Shown here: positions 1 through 7,000 of the stretch, one piece after another
How positions within the stretch are numbered: the stretch's first letter is position 1
Layout: each line of letters begins with the position of its first letter
DNA from: Desulforhopalus sp.
Lineage (GTDB): Bacteria > Desulfobacterota > Desulfobulbia > Desulfobulbales > Desulfocapsaceae
Direction: 5' to 3'
Assembly (NCBI GenBank): GCA_023231425.1
Contig: JALNVI010000053.1
Span: 1 to 18,929, forward strand
DNA: 18,929 nt
Made by a program: the position numbers and the translations under genes
Notes under the pieces: model-generated
Seen by the model: the letters and a program-made list of their open reading frames with translations, nothing else
What the model was told of the DNA's origin: nothing
The model's database searches: none

Positions 1-147
1 ATGGCACCTGTGGGTGATGTATCAGACGAGTCCCGGTATGTACTGTCTGTGCGCTCTCGGCATACATAAATTTGTTTTGAGTTTTTGTAACAGTAAAAAT
101 AATTCCTTGGAAGGTTCTTTTTTTGGGGGAAAAGGAGGGCCTAAGGG
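1..147 (+). repeat. Direct repeat, left copy (runs off window edge)
   Basis: This stretch matches 1421-1566. Over the first 112 bases I count about 15 substitutions and one 1-base indel, and similarity fades after the shared AAGGG at 143-147. The left end may continue outside the window. If read as coding, it ends at TAA 67-69 with D-V-S-D-E-S-R-Y-V-L-S-V-R-S-R-H-T, close to the end encoded in the right copy. An extra T near base 15 shifts the frame relative to the right copy. Similarity continues past the stop, so this is a duplicated segment and not only a conserved protein end. Confidence 0.75.
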
Positions 148-278
148 TGAGGAACTGATCTGTTAATGAATATTATGACAAGAAAACAGATAGTTGCCGT
201 GTTCCTACTTATGATATTTCTATCCCAGGAACTGATGGAGGCGTTGGGAAAGATGATACAGGACGTGCAAAGGAATAA

Positions 279-312
279 GCCGGGTGAGGGGAAAATTTTC
301 CCCTCACCCGGC
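279..312. repeat. Perfect 34-bp palindrome
   Basis: The sequence is its own reverse complement from 279 to 312: GCCGGGTGAGGGG, then AAAATTTT, then CCCCTCACCCGGC. As RNA it would fold into a very stable 13-bp GC-rich stem closed by AAAATTTT. No T-run follows on the plus strand (ATGAAG) and none on the minus strand, so it is not a textbook intrinsic terminator. It could be a dimeric protein site, a REP-like unit or a transcript-end hairpin. The symmetry is seen directly; the role is not known. Confidence 0.85.
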
Positions 313-493
313 ATGAAGTACGGTCTGCAAAGACCTGCGGTTCACCCCCCCTGACGAACCAGAGCTTCTTCTACATGTGAGGGATGGCAGGATGAATTCA
401 TTGTATGAAGGCTGTGTCTATTGACTTGGGTGACCCCTCTTTGTCTAAGAGTTAATTCGAAGGGTGACGCCAATTAATTCTTTTTACTCTGGA

Positions 494-787
494 TTAAGCA
501 ATGGGCTTTTTGGTTCGATGCCCCGGTTTAACCAGGATTTCTAAATAAAAAGATTCAAGATTTTCTGATTCGGCTTGAGAGATGTATTTATTAATCTCGG
601 ATATATGAATAACTTTAGCAGTTGCTTCATCTGTCCCGTACCGACAGTCAAAATCCCAAAAATCGACATTTTCGGGGAGAGGCTTTCTCCGTTCTCTTTT
701 TATATATTTTTTAACTTCATGCTTGATTGCCTCAACAAGCCTTGGAACTTCGATCTTTGGATGGGTTAACTTAAATGTTTTTTTCAT
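494..787 (-). CDS. DUF6172 family protein
   Basis: This encodes a 97-residue soluble protein of unknown function. The sequence starts MKKTFKLTHPKIEVPRLVEAI, continues with a basic stretch (K-Y-I-K-R-E-R-R-K), then V-D-F-W-D-F-D-C-R-Y-G, and ends K-P-G-H-R-T-K-K-P. I recognise this as the pattern of the small DUF6172 family in Proteobacteria. There is no signal peptide or membrane segment. I chose the ATG at 787 because family members begin M-K-K-T-F; the ATG nine codons upstream (814) adds residues without family similarity. The ribosome site is weak (GGAA about 8 bases upstream). It stands alone between the two copies of a direct repeat, so it may sit in an accessory segment. Its role is unknown. 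Confidence 0.8.
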   Translation of the reverse strand: MKKTFKLTHPKIEVPRLVEAIKHEVKKYIKRERRKPLPENVDFWDFDCRYGTDEATAKVIHISEINKYISQAESENLESFYLEILVKPGHRTKKPIA

Positions 788-933
788 AGTGATTCCATAA
801 AGTATGCCTGGCATTATTAAATAATAAACTTCAACTCATAAGATAATATCATCAAGAAGCAGGTTGCCAAACTGTTTCTTACACTAATGGGTATCTTAAA
901 TAATCCTTTGGATATGGTTGCCGACGCCCTCCA

Positions 934-1488
934 TTGCCCCTCACTGGCCGAGCATGCAGGCAGACTGTCGAAAACCCTGTGCCGTTGTGTCTATACTGCC
1001 TTTTGACAAATCTGTCGATGGTTGCCCTGGTCTCTGTGCTCTGGAAAAGTTGTTGCATGGTCCTGGTTTCCCGCATTGTATGCTGCAATTGCACGGTTGT
1101 TGAGTGTGACGTACAAAGTGTTGGCGGAATTTTTGGACGGAGCGGACCGATGGGGACCCTGCGGTGCAATAGCCCTGTTTGTTGTCGATTGGCCTATGGC
1201 CAGGAAGGGGGCGAGGTGTGATTTTCTGTCAGTGAACGCGTATGCGGCGTCGGCTCATTTGCGAAAGGTCCTCACTCTTGTCGGAGGCCGGAAGCTCCCG
1301 GCGATTCTGGCGGCCTTCTTATCGTGTCCCACGTCATGGGCGATGGACGACATTGCACGTATCGACCATATCAGGCTGGCACCCATGTCTCAACGAAAAA
1401 GGGGGCAGAAATTTCTGTTTATGGTGCCTGTGGGGATGTGCCAGACGAATCCCGGTATGTGGTGTCTCTGTGTTCTCGGCATACATAA
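934..1488 (+). pseudogene. Possible remnant of a duplicated gene
   Basis: All three plus frames are open around 1242-1435, so frame choice is uncertain. The frame ending at TAA 1486-1488 looks most coding-like. It is open from 1222 for 88 codons, about two fifths of its codons begin with G, and its C-terminal residues are kept in the left repeat copy (ending at 67-69). It contains P-G-D-S-G-G (G-D-S-G-G at 1300-1314), which resembles the active-site motif of S1 serine peptidases, but no matching His or Asp context is visible and this may be chance. Upstream the same frame continues from 934 only by reading through TGA 1219-1221, into cysteine-rich sequence I do not recognise. I read it as a broken gene of unknown family, with low confidence. 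Confidence 0.22.
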
Positions 1489-1566
1489 ATTGGGTTTGAG
1501 TTTCTGTAGCAGTAAAAATAATTCCTTAGAAGGTCATTTTGGGGGTGAAAAAGAAGGATTCAAGGG
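1421..1566 (+). repeat. Direct repeat, right copy
   Basis: This is the second copy of the segment at 1-147 in the same orientation. Shared blocks include CGGCATACATAAATT and CAGTAAAAATAATTCCTT (the latter at 1510-1527). It begins inside the putative decayed coding stretch, crosses its stop codon and ends about 200 bases before metY. Between the copies lie about 1.27 kb including the DUF6172 gene. The arrangement fits a tandem duplication or two insertions of one larger element whose left copy is mostly outside the window. Confidence 0.75.
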
Positions 1567-1632
1567 ACCCATGTGTCAAATCGAACAGCAAAACGTCCCC
1601 GTCTCGTAAAAAGTCTAAATAATCCCTCAACC

Positions 1633-1661
1633 TTGACTGCTATTGAGAGGAACCCTAAAGT
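1633..1661 (+). promoter_or_regulatory. Candidate sigma70 promoter for metY
   Basis: TTGACT (1633-1638), a 17-base spacer and TAAAGT (1656-1661) match the sigma70 consensus at 5/6 and 4/6 positions with ideal spacing. It would give a leader of about 100 bases before the metY start. That leader contains two small hairpins. No classical SAM riboswitch pattern is apparent. Confidence 0.45.
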
Positions 1662-1668
1662 CAACTTC

Positions 1669-1735
1669 TCCCGCCTGTGATATTCCTCGGCGGGAACTGG
1701 TCATTCAGACCGACGTTCCTGCTCAGGAATATTTT
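1669..1735 (+). promoter_or_regulatory. Two hairpins in the metY leader
   Basis: The first hairpin pairs TCCCGCC (1669-1675) with GGCGGGA (1689-1695) across a 13-base loop. The second pairs TTCCTG (1716-1721) with CAGGAA (1724-1729) with a 2-base gap and is followed by TATTTT (1730-1735). The second could act as a weak attenuator upstream of the ribosome site. The pairing is seen in sequence; a regulatory role is inference only. Confidence 0.25.
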
Positions 1736-1768
1736 ACATCAGGGTACCAATTATTACAGGAGAGTGAG

Positions 1769-3043
1769 ATGGACCAGCAGTGGAAGATTGAAACCAGAAA
1801 TGTGCAGGCCGGGTGGCAGCCGAAAAAAGGCGAGCCGCGGGTGTTGCCCATCTATCAAAGCACCACCTTTCGTTACGATACTGCCGAAGAGGTTGCCGAT
1901 CTCTTCGACCTCAAGACCTCCGGTCACTTCTATTCACGGGTCAGTAACCCCACCGTTGCAGGATTTGAGGAGAAGCTTGCCTCTCTGGACGGTGGTGTTG
2001 CCGCGCTGGGAACCGCCGCCGGTCACACCGCCTGTATGCTCAGCGTGCTCAACATCTGCACGGCGGGTGATCACTTTATCGCCTCTACAGCTCTCTACGG
2101 CGGGACCCTCTCCATGTTTACCTGTACCCTGAAGAAACTGGGGATTGAGGTAACTCTGGTGGCACCGGAGATCTCTCCCGAAGAGCTGCGTGGCCATATT
2201 CGGGCCAATACCAAATGTATCTTTGGCGAAACGCTGAGCAATCCCTCCCTTAAGGTGCTTGACATCGAAAAATTTGCTGCCCTTGCCCACGAAAATGGCA
2301 TGCCTCTGATTGTCGACAACACCCTTGCCACGCCGTATCTCTGTCGGCCAATTGATTTCGGCGCGGATATTGTAGTCTATTCGGCGACTAAATATCTTGA
2401 TGGCCATGCTGTCAGTGTGGGCGGCGCCATTGTCGACAGTGGTAAATTTGACTGGAGCGGCGGCCGCTTTCCTGAACTGACCGAGCCGGATCCGAGCTAC
2501 CACGGGGTGGTTTACAGCCAGCAGTTTGGTGCTCAGGCCTATATCGTCAAGGCGCGGGTACAGTGGATTCGCGACAGCGGGGCATATCTGAGCCCGATGA
2601 ACGCCTTTCTCATTAATCTCGGGATGGAGACGCTTCATCTGCGCATGGAATGCCACAGTGCTAATGCCCTGGCTCTCGCGGAGTTCCTTGAGAAACACGA
2701 TAAGGTGGAGTGGGTGAACTATCCCGGGCTGCCTGCCAGCCCTGAACATGATCGCCTGCGGAAGTATCTTAAAAGGGGGAGCGGTGTTCTCACTTTTGGC
2801 GTGAGGGGTGGTATGAAAGCGGGGGAGAAGGTTCTCAACAGTTTGAAAATGGCGGCAGTGGTTGTGCATGTCGCTGATGTGCGCACCTCCGTGCTTCATC
2901 CGGCGAGCACCACCCACCGTCAGCTCTCTGTGGAGCAACAGCGTGAGGCAGGAGTTTCACCAGAAATGGTGCGGGTCTCCGTTGGCGTGGAACATATCGA
3001 CGATATTATTGCTGATTTTGCTCAAGCCCTGGAACAGGTCTGA
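1769..3043 (+). CDS. metY: O-acetylhomoserine sulfhydrylase (MetY)
   Basis: This PLP enzyme makes homocysteine from O-acetylhomoserine and sulfide, the direct sulfhydrylation route to methionine. The 424 residues equal the usual MetY length. Visible marks of the Cys/Met-metabolism PLP family are Y-S-R-V-S-N-P-T (55-62, phosphate-contacting Tyr and Arg from the partner subunit), V-D-N-T (Asp183, PLP pyridine nitrogen), Y-S-A-T-K-Y-L-D-G-H with the PLP lysine at 208, and the C-terminal S-V-G-V-E-H-I-D-D. The block near 220-247 (G-G-A-I-V-D-S-G-K ... P-S-Y-H-G) is typical of sulfhydrylases. I chose ATG 1769 because AGGAGAG lies 5 bases upstream; the frame stays open to 1643 but that extension is not family-like. 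The next gene begins one base after the stop, so the two are very likely co-transcribed. Confidence 0.93.
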   Translation: MDQQWKIETRNVQAGWQPKKGEPRVLPIYQSTTFRYDTAEEVADLFDLKTSGHFYSRVSNPTVAGFEEKLASLDGGVAALGTAAGHTACMLSVLNICTAGDHFIASTALYGGTLSMFTCTLKKLGIEVTLVAPEISPEELRGHIRANTKCIFGETLSNPSLKVLDIEKFAALAHENGMPLIVDNTLATPYLCRPIDFGADIVVYSATKYLDGHAVSVGGAIVDSGKFDWSGGRFPELTEPDPSYHGVVYSQQFGAQAYIVKARVQWIRDSGAYLSPMNAFLINLGMETLHLRMECHSANALALAEFLEKHDKVEWVNYPGLPASPEHDRLRKYLKRGSGVLTFGVRGGMKAGEKVLNSLKMAAVVVHVADVRTSVLHPASTTHRQLSVEQQREAGVSPEMVRVSVGVEHIDDIIADFAQALEQV

Positions 3044-3044
3044 A

Positions 3045-3656
3045 ATGAAGAACACGCGACTTTCTCTCTCCGTACGACTCCCTGCGGGCTACCTGCCGCC
3101 ACGGCTTGCCGCCGTGGCAGCGGAACTGGCAGAACGTTTTTCCCTGCGTCTCTACCTGCAGGCTGCTCAGGATTTGCGCGTTGCGGAGATTTGTGAAGAG
3201 GATTTTGAGACGGTGAAGAGTATCCTTGCTGAGGCGGGGGCGGAGTTTGCCCGTAAAGGAAGCTTTCCCAAACCTCGAATCTGCTCTGGCAGTCGCTACT
3301 GCCGCCGTGGACAGGTTGATACCGAGGCCTTCAGTACGGCGCTGCTGGAGCATTTCGGGGATCGTGGGGTGAAACCCAAGCTCAAACTGGCCATTGCCGG
3401 TTGCCCGCGTAACTGCTCCAATCCGAAGCTGGCGGATATCGGCATTGTGGCTGGAGTCCACGGCTTTGAGGTGTATGCCGGTGGACGGGCGGGGGCAAAT
3501 CCCGTGGCTGGACAGAAGATTGCTGCGGGATTATCACAGCACGAGGTTTTTACACTCCTTGAAACCCTGCTTGCCTTCCACAATGGCAGAATGGAGAAGA
3601 GGGTGCGGATGTATCAGCTGATAGAAGATGAGGGCTTTCCCTTCCCTGTTTTGTAA
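3045..3656 (+). CDS. Small siroheme/[4Fe-4S] sulfite reductase-type protein
   Basis: This 203-residue cytoplasmic protein carries the coupled siroheme-iron-sulfur motif of sulfite and nitrite reductases: C-S-G-S-R-Y-C (Cys80, Cys86) and C-P-R-N-C (Cys120, Cys124), i.e. CX5C-X33-CX3C. By family knowledge the last cysteine bridges the cluster to siroheme. The length fits the low-molecular-mass, assimilatory-type sulfite reductases known from Desulfovibrio and relatives (about 220 residues). It is far shorter than CysI, NirA or DsrAB, and no extra ferredoxin domain is present. It starts one base after the metY stop, with a weak ribosome site (GGAACAGG inside metY), suggesting translational coupling. 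Inference: it reduces sulfite to sulfide for MetY. A nitrite reductase or non-catalytic siroheme protein cannot be excluded, and the electron donor is not encoded nearby. Confidence 0.8.
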   Translation: MKNTRLSLSVRLPAGYLPPRLAAVAAELAERFSLRLYLQAAQDLRVAEICEEDFETVKSILAEAGAEFARKGSFPKPRICSGSRYCRRGQVDTEAFSTALLEHFGDRGVKPKLKLAIAGCPRNCSNPKLADIGIVAGVHGFEVYAGGRAGANPVAGQKIAAGLSQHEVFTLLETLLAFHNGRMEKRVRMYQLIEDEGFPFPVL

Positions 3657-3662
3657 CTTTTC

Positions 3663-4067
3663 AGGGAGAAAGGAGGCGGGAAAAAGCAGGGCAATACAAC
3701 CTTGATGACATCCGTTGTGGGATGAGACTGTTTCAAGGTACACTTGTGAAAGGCGGAACAGCGAAAAGATTTTTTGCCAAAGGAAAGCTTGAGACAAAAG
3801 GAACCACGAATGGACACGAATAAACACGAATTATTACTGAAAAAACCATAAGAGAATGCCTTTATGGTTGAATTCGGTCTGAAAGATATTCCTTTTCAGC
3901 AGCAAAAAAGATTTCCACGCAGTCGTGTTCTCTGATCAGTAAAAAATATAATTGTTATTAGTGAAAATTCGTGTCCATTCGTGGTTACAAAATGTAAATG
4001 GTATTATTCGTTGGCAAAAAGTTTTTCGCTGTTCCGTCTTTTGCTTTTCCCTGTCTCCTTTCTCCCT
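3663..4067. repeat. Nested inverted-repeat region between convergent genes
   Basis: Three pairs of arms are nested around about 3894. Outer: 3663-3688 against 4042-4067, 23 of 26 positions paired. Middle: 3749-3780 against 4011-4041, paired except for one substitution and a small mismatch/indel patch. Inner: 3802-3821 against 3967-3986, perfect over 20 bp. On the right, outer and middle arms are contiguous; on the left they are separated by 60 bases (3689-3748) that form their own hairpin (ACCTTGA 3699-3705 with TCAAGGT 3733-3739). The centre has another hairpin (AACCATAA 3844-3851, TTATGGTT 3862-3869). This fills the intergenic space between the sulfite reductase and RND genes. It may be a MITE-like element, a cruciform or a bidirectional transcript-end structure. 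Confidence 0.8.
3805..3831 (+). repeat. ACGAAT units at 10-bp spacing
   Basis: ACGAAT occurs at 3806-3811, 3816-3821 and 3826-3831, exactly 10 bp apart, each preceded by C. The complementary ATTCGT occurs at 3967-3972 and 3977-3982 on the other side of the nested repeat, also 10 bp apart. One helical turn per unit would put all copies on the same DNA face, as in protein-binding iterons. I recall similar CACGAAT repeats as dispersed noncoding elements in many environmental bacterial genomes, but cannot verify that here. Confidence 0.7.
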
Positions 4068-4085
4068 TCTCCTGTCTCCCCTTTT

Positions 4086-7000
4086 CTACCTCTTTTCGTT
4101 GACCATGAAGTAGAGCACCGGCACAGCCATGCGGCTGATCAGCAGTGAAGCGATCTCTCCAAACATCAGGGAAATAGCAAGCCCCTGGAAGATCGGGTCC
4201 GCGAGAATCACTGAAGCTCCCACCACGACCGCCAGTGCTGTCAGCAGCATTGGTCGGAAACGAATAGCCCCGGCATCCACCACCGCCTTCGCAAGAGGAT
4301 AGCCCTCGGCCACCCGCAGCTCGATGAAATCCACGAGAATAATGGAGTTTCGCACCACGATCCCGGCCCCGGCCATGAAACCGATCATCGAGGTGGCGGT
4401 GAAAAATGCACCCAGAGCCCAGTGCGCGGGCAGGATACCGATCAGCGAGAAGGGAATCGCCGCCATTACCACCAGCGGGGTGATATAGCTCTTGAACCAG
4501 CCCGCCATCAGGGCATAGATGAGGAGCATCACCACCGCGAAAGCGATGCCAAGGTCGCGGAAGACCTCAAGCGTTATATGCCATTCCCCGTCCCATTTAA
4601 TCGCCGGTTGTATCTGGGTCTCCGGCTGATGCAGATTCCACAGTTTGATTTCGCTCTCGCCGCTGCCGCCGAAGTCCTTCGCCTGGAGCTTCTGCAGCTT
4701 CTCGTTCATGGCAAAGATGGCATACACCGGGCTCTCCACACTGCCCGCCACATCACCGGTGACATAGATCAGCGGCTTGAGATTCTTGCGATAAAGGGGC
4801 TGGGCGACGGGGACACTGGTTACCTTCACCAGCTCCCGCAGGGAAACCAGTGCCGCAGTGGGATTGTTTTGCGGTCGCAGGGAGAGATTGAGCAGGGAGT
4901 CCACCCGTGCGCGCAGGGCGTCGGGCAGTTCCAGCACCATGTTGACATCCTCTTTTTCACCGGGGAGATGGAAGAGGTCGAAACTGATGCCCTGTACGGA
5001 GAGCGCCAGCGTCTGCACAATCTGCTCTTCGCTGATACCGCTGCGGGCGGCCTTTTCTGCATCCACCGTCAGCACTTTACGCAGACGGTTTTTTTGCTGG
5101 ATCCAGTCTACATCAACCACACCTTCCGTATTCTGAAAAATATCTTTCACTTTCGCTGCGAGTGTGCGGCGGTCGGCGGCGTCCGGCCCGTAGATCTCTG
5201 CAACCAGCGTCTGCATCACCGGTGGGCCGGGCGGTACCTCGGCGACGGCAATGGTCGCACCATATTTCTGGGCGATTTTCGTCAGATTCGGGCGTACCCG
5301 ACGGGCGATGTCATGGCTCTGCAGTGAGCGCTCTCCCTTTGGTGGCAGATGAACTTCAATGTCGGCCATTGTCGGGCCCTGGCGCATGAAGTAGTGGCGC
5401 ACGAGGCCATTAAAGTTATAGGGCGCGGCGGTGCCGATATAAAGCTGACAGCTGGTCACCACCGGATCGCGGCGCACCTCTTCGGCCATCTCCATCGTCG
5501 CCCGGGCAGTCTGTTCGAGAGTGGAGCCTTCCGGCATGTCAATCACCACCTGAAACTCACTCTTGTTGTCAAAGGGGAGCATCTTCACCTTCACCGTTCC
5601 CATCAGCACCATGGTGCAGGCGCCGAGCAGCAGGGTAATGATGATAGCAAAGAAGGCGATCTGCCAGCGTGCGTGAGCAAGCAGCGGTTCCATCAGCCAG
5701 TGGTAGAAGCGGGTGAACCAGTCGGTGGGGACCGCGTCATGAGTGGTGCCATTGGCGGGTTTGCCTCGGTGCCTTTTGATGAGACGGATTGCCGCCCATG
5801 GAGTGATGGTGAAGGCGATGATCAGCGAAAAGAGCATGGCGGCGGAGGAGCCGATGGGAATCGGCCGCATGTAGGGCCCCATCAGTCCGCCGACAAAGGC
5901 CATTGGCAGGATGGCGGCGATGACTGCCCAGGTGGCGAGGATAGTGGGATTCCCCACCTCGGCCACGGCCTCTGCCACGAGCTCTGCGGTGGTGTGTGTT
6001 TCATTTCCCGGCAGGCGGTAGTGGCGGACGATGTTTTCTACGACGACAATGGCGTCATCCACGAGAATCCCGATGGAGAAAATCAGCGCAAAGAGCGTGA
6101 TGCGGTTGAGGGTGTAGCCGTAGAGGTAGAAGATGAGCAGGGTGAGTGCCAGGGTGGTGGGGACAGCAAGGAGAATAACCATTGACTCCCGCCAGCCGAG
6201 GAAAAGAAGAATCAGTATGGCTACACCGAAGACGGCAATGCCCATGTGCAGCAGCAGTTCGTTGGATTTCTCTGCCGCTGTTTCCCCGTAGTCCCGGGTG
6301 ACCTCAATGTGCACGTCGTTCGGCAGGAGCAGGCTGCGCAGCGTATCCACGCGGGCGAGTATCTCGCGGGTGACGGAGACCGCGTTGGCCCCCGGACGTT
6401 TGGCGATGGAGAGGGTGACCGCTGCCTGCGGGCCGCTGCCGTCTTTATCCAGGTGGAGGACGTAGTCGCGCGGTGTGGAGGGGCCGTCAACCACCTCGGC
6501 CACATCACCGAGATATACCGGTCGGCCCTTGTCTACGCCAATGACGATTGCTTTCACCTCGGCGACGCTCTGCAGAAAGGTACCGGTTTGGAGCTGCACC
6601 TCTTTATTAAGGGATTTCAAATCTCCAGTCAGGGACTGGCGGTTGGCAGCCTGAATAACGGGAATGAGCTGGGTGGCGTCAATCCCGCGGGCGGCAAGGT
6701 GCAGCGGGTCGAAGTGGATGGTGAGTTGACGGCGGTCTCCGCCGATGATCTTTGTCTCTGCCACGTTGGTGATGTTTTTAATTTCATCATCGAGCTGGGC
6801 GGCGATACGGCGCAGAGTGTAGGGATCACTGTGGCTGCTGTGCAGCGTGAGGGCGAGGATGGGGACATCATCGATGCTGTGCGGTTTCACCAGGGGGCGG
6901 GAGACTCCCGGGGGGATGCGGTCAAAGTTGCTGCTGAGTTTCTCCTGCAGGCGGACGATAGCGTCCTCCATCTTCTCCCCAACATAAAATCGCACCACTA

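Larger units (their letters stand above)
1..493. other. Gene-poor stretch at left edge
   Basis: Besides the direct repeat (1-147) and the 34-bp palindrome (279-312) I see no convincing gene. A 62-codon open frame (166-354) starts with a hydrophobic run but has a poorly placed ribosome site, and its second half is simply the palindrome. A GGTTC/GAACC inverted pair lies near 340-361. The stretch ends at the stop codon of the minus-strand DUF6172 gene. Confidence 0.5.
788..1768. other. Long stretch with no intact gene
   Basis: Nearly 1 kb between the DUF6172 gene and metY. The left part (788-930) is AT-rich and probably holds the DUF6172 promoter, which I cannot define. The middle (about 930-1488) is GC-richer and looks like decayed coding DNA on the plus strand. 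The right part carries the second copy of the direct repeat (1421-1566) and then the metY leader with a promoter candidate and two small hairpins. No transposase, integrase or tRNA gene is recognisable. Confidence 0.5.

Noticed and set aside
166..354. 62-codon open frame on plus with hydrophobic start
   Set aside because: Its ribosome site is poorly placed, half of it is the perfect palindrome, and it resembles no family I know.
1219..1221. In-frame TGA as a selenocysteine codon in the decayed coding stretch
   Set aside because: No clear SECIS-type hairpin directly follows, and the flanking protein is unrecognised and in an ambiguous frame.
1643..1768. In-frame upstream extension of metY
   Set aside because: The extra 42 residues are not family-like; a strong ribosome site sits just before the ATG at 1769.
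1580..1768. SAM riboswitch before metY
   Set aside because: The leader has two small hairpins but none of the conserved SAM-I core patterns I know.
1934..2938. 334-codon open frame opposite metY
   Set aside because: It lies wholly antisense to a strongly supported enzyme gene and has no family-like sequence; a shadow of biased codon use.
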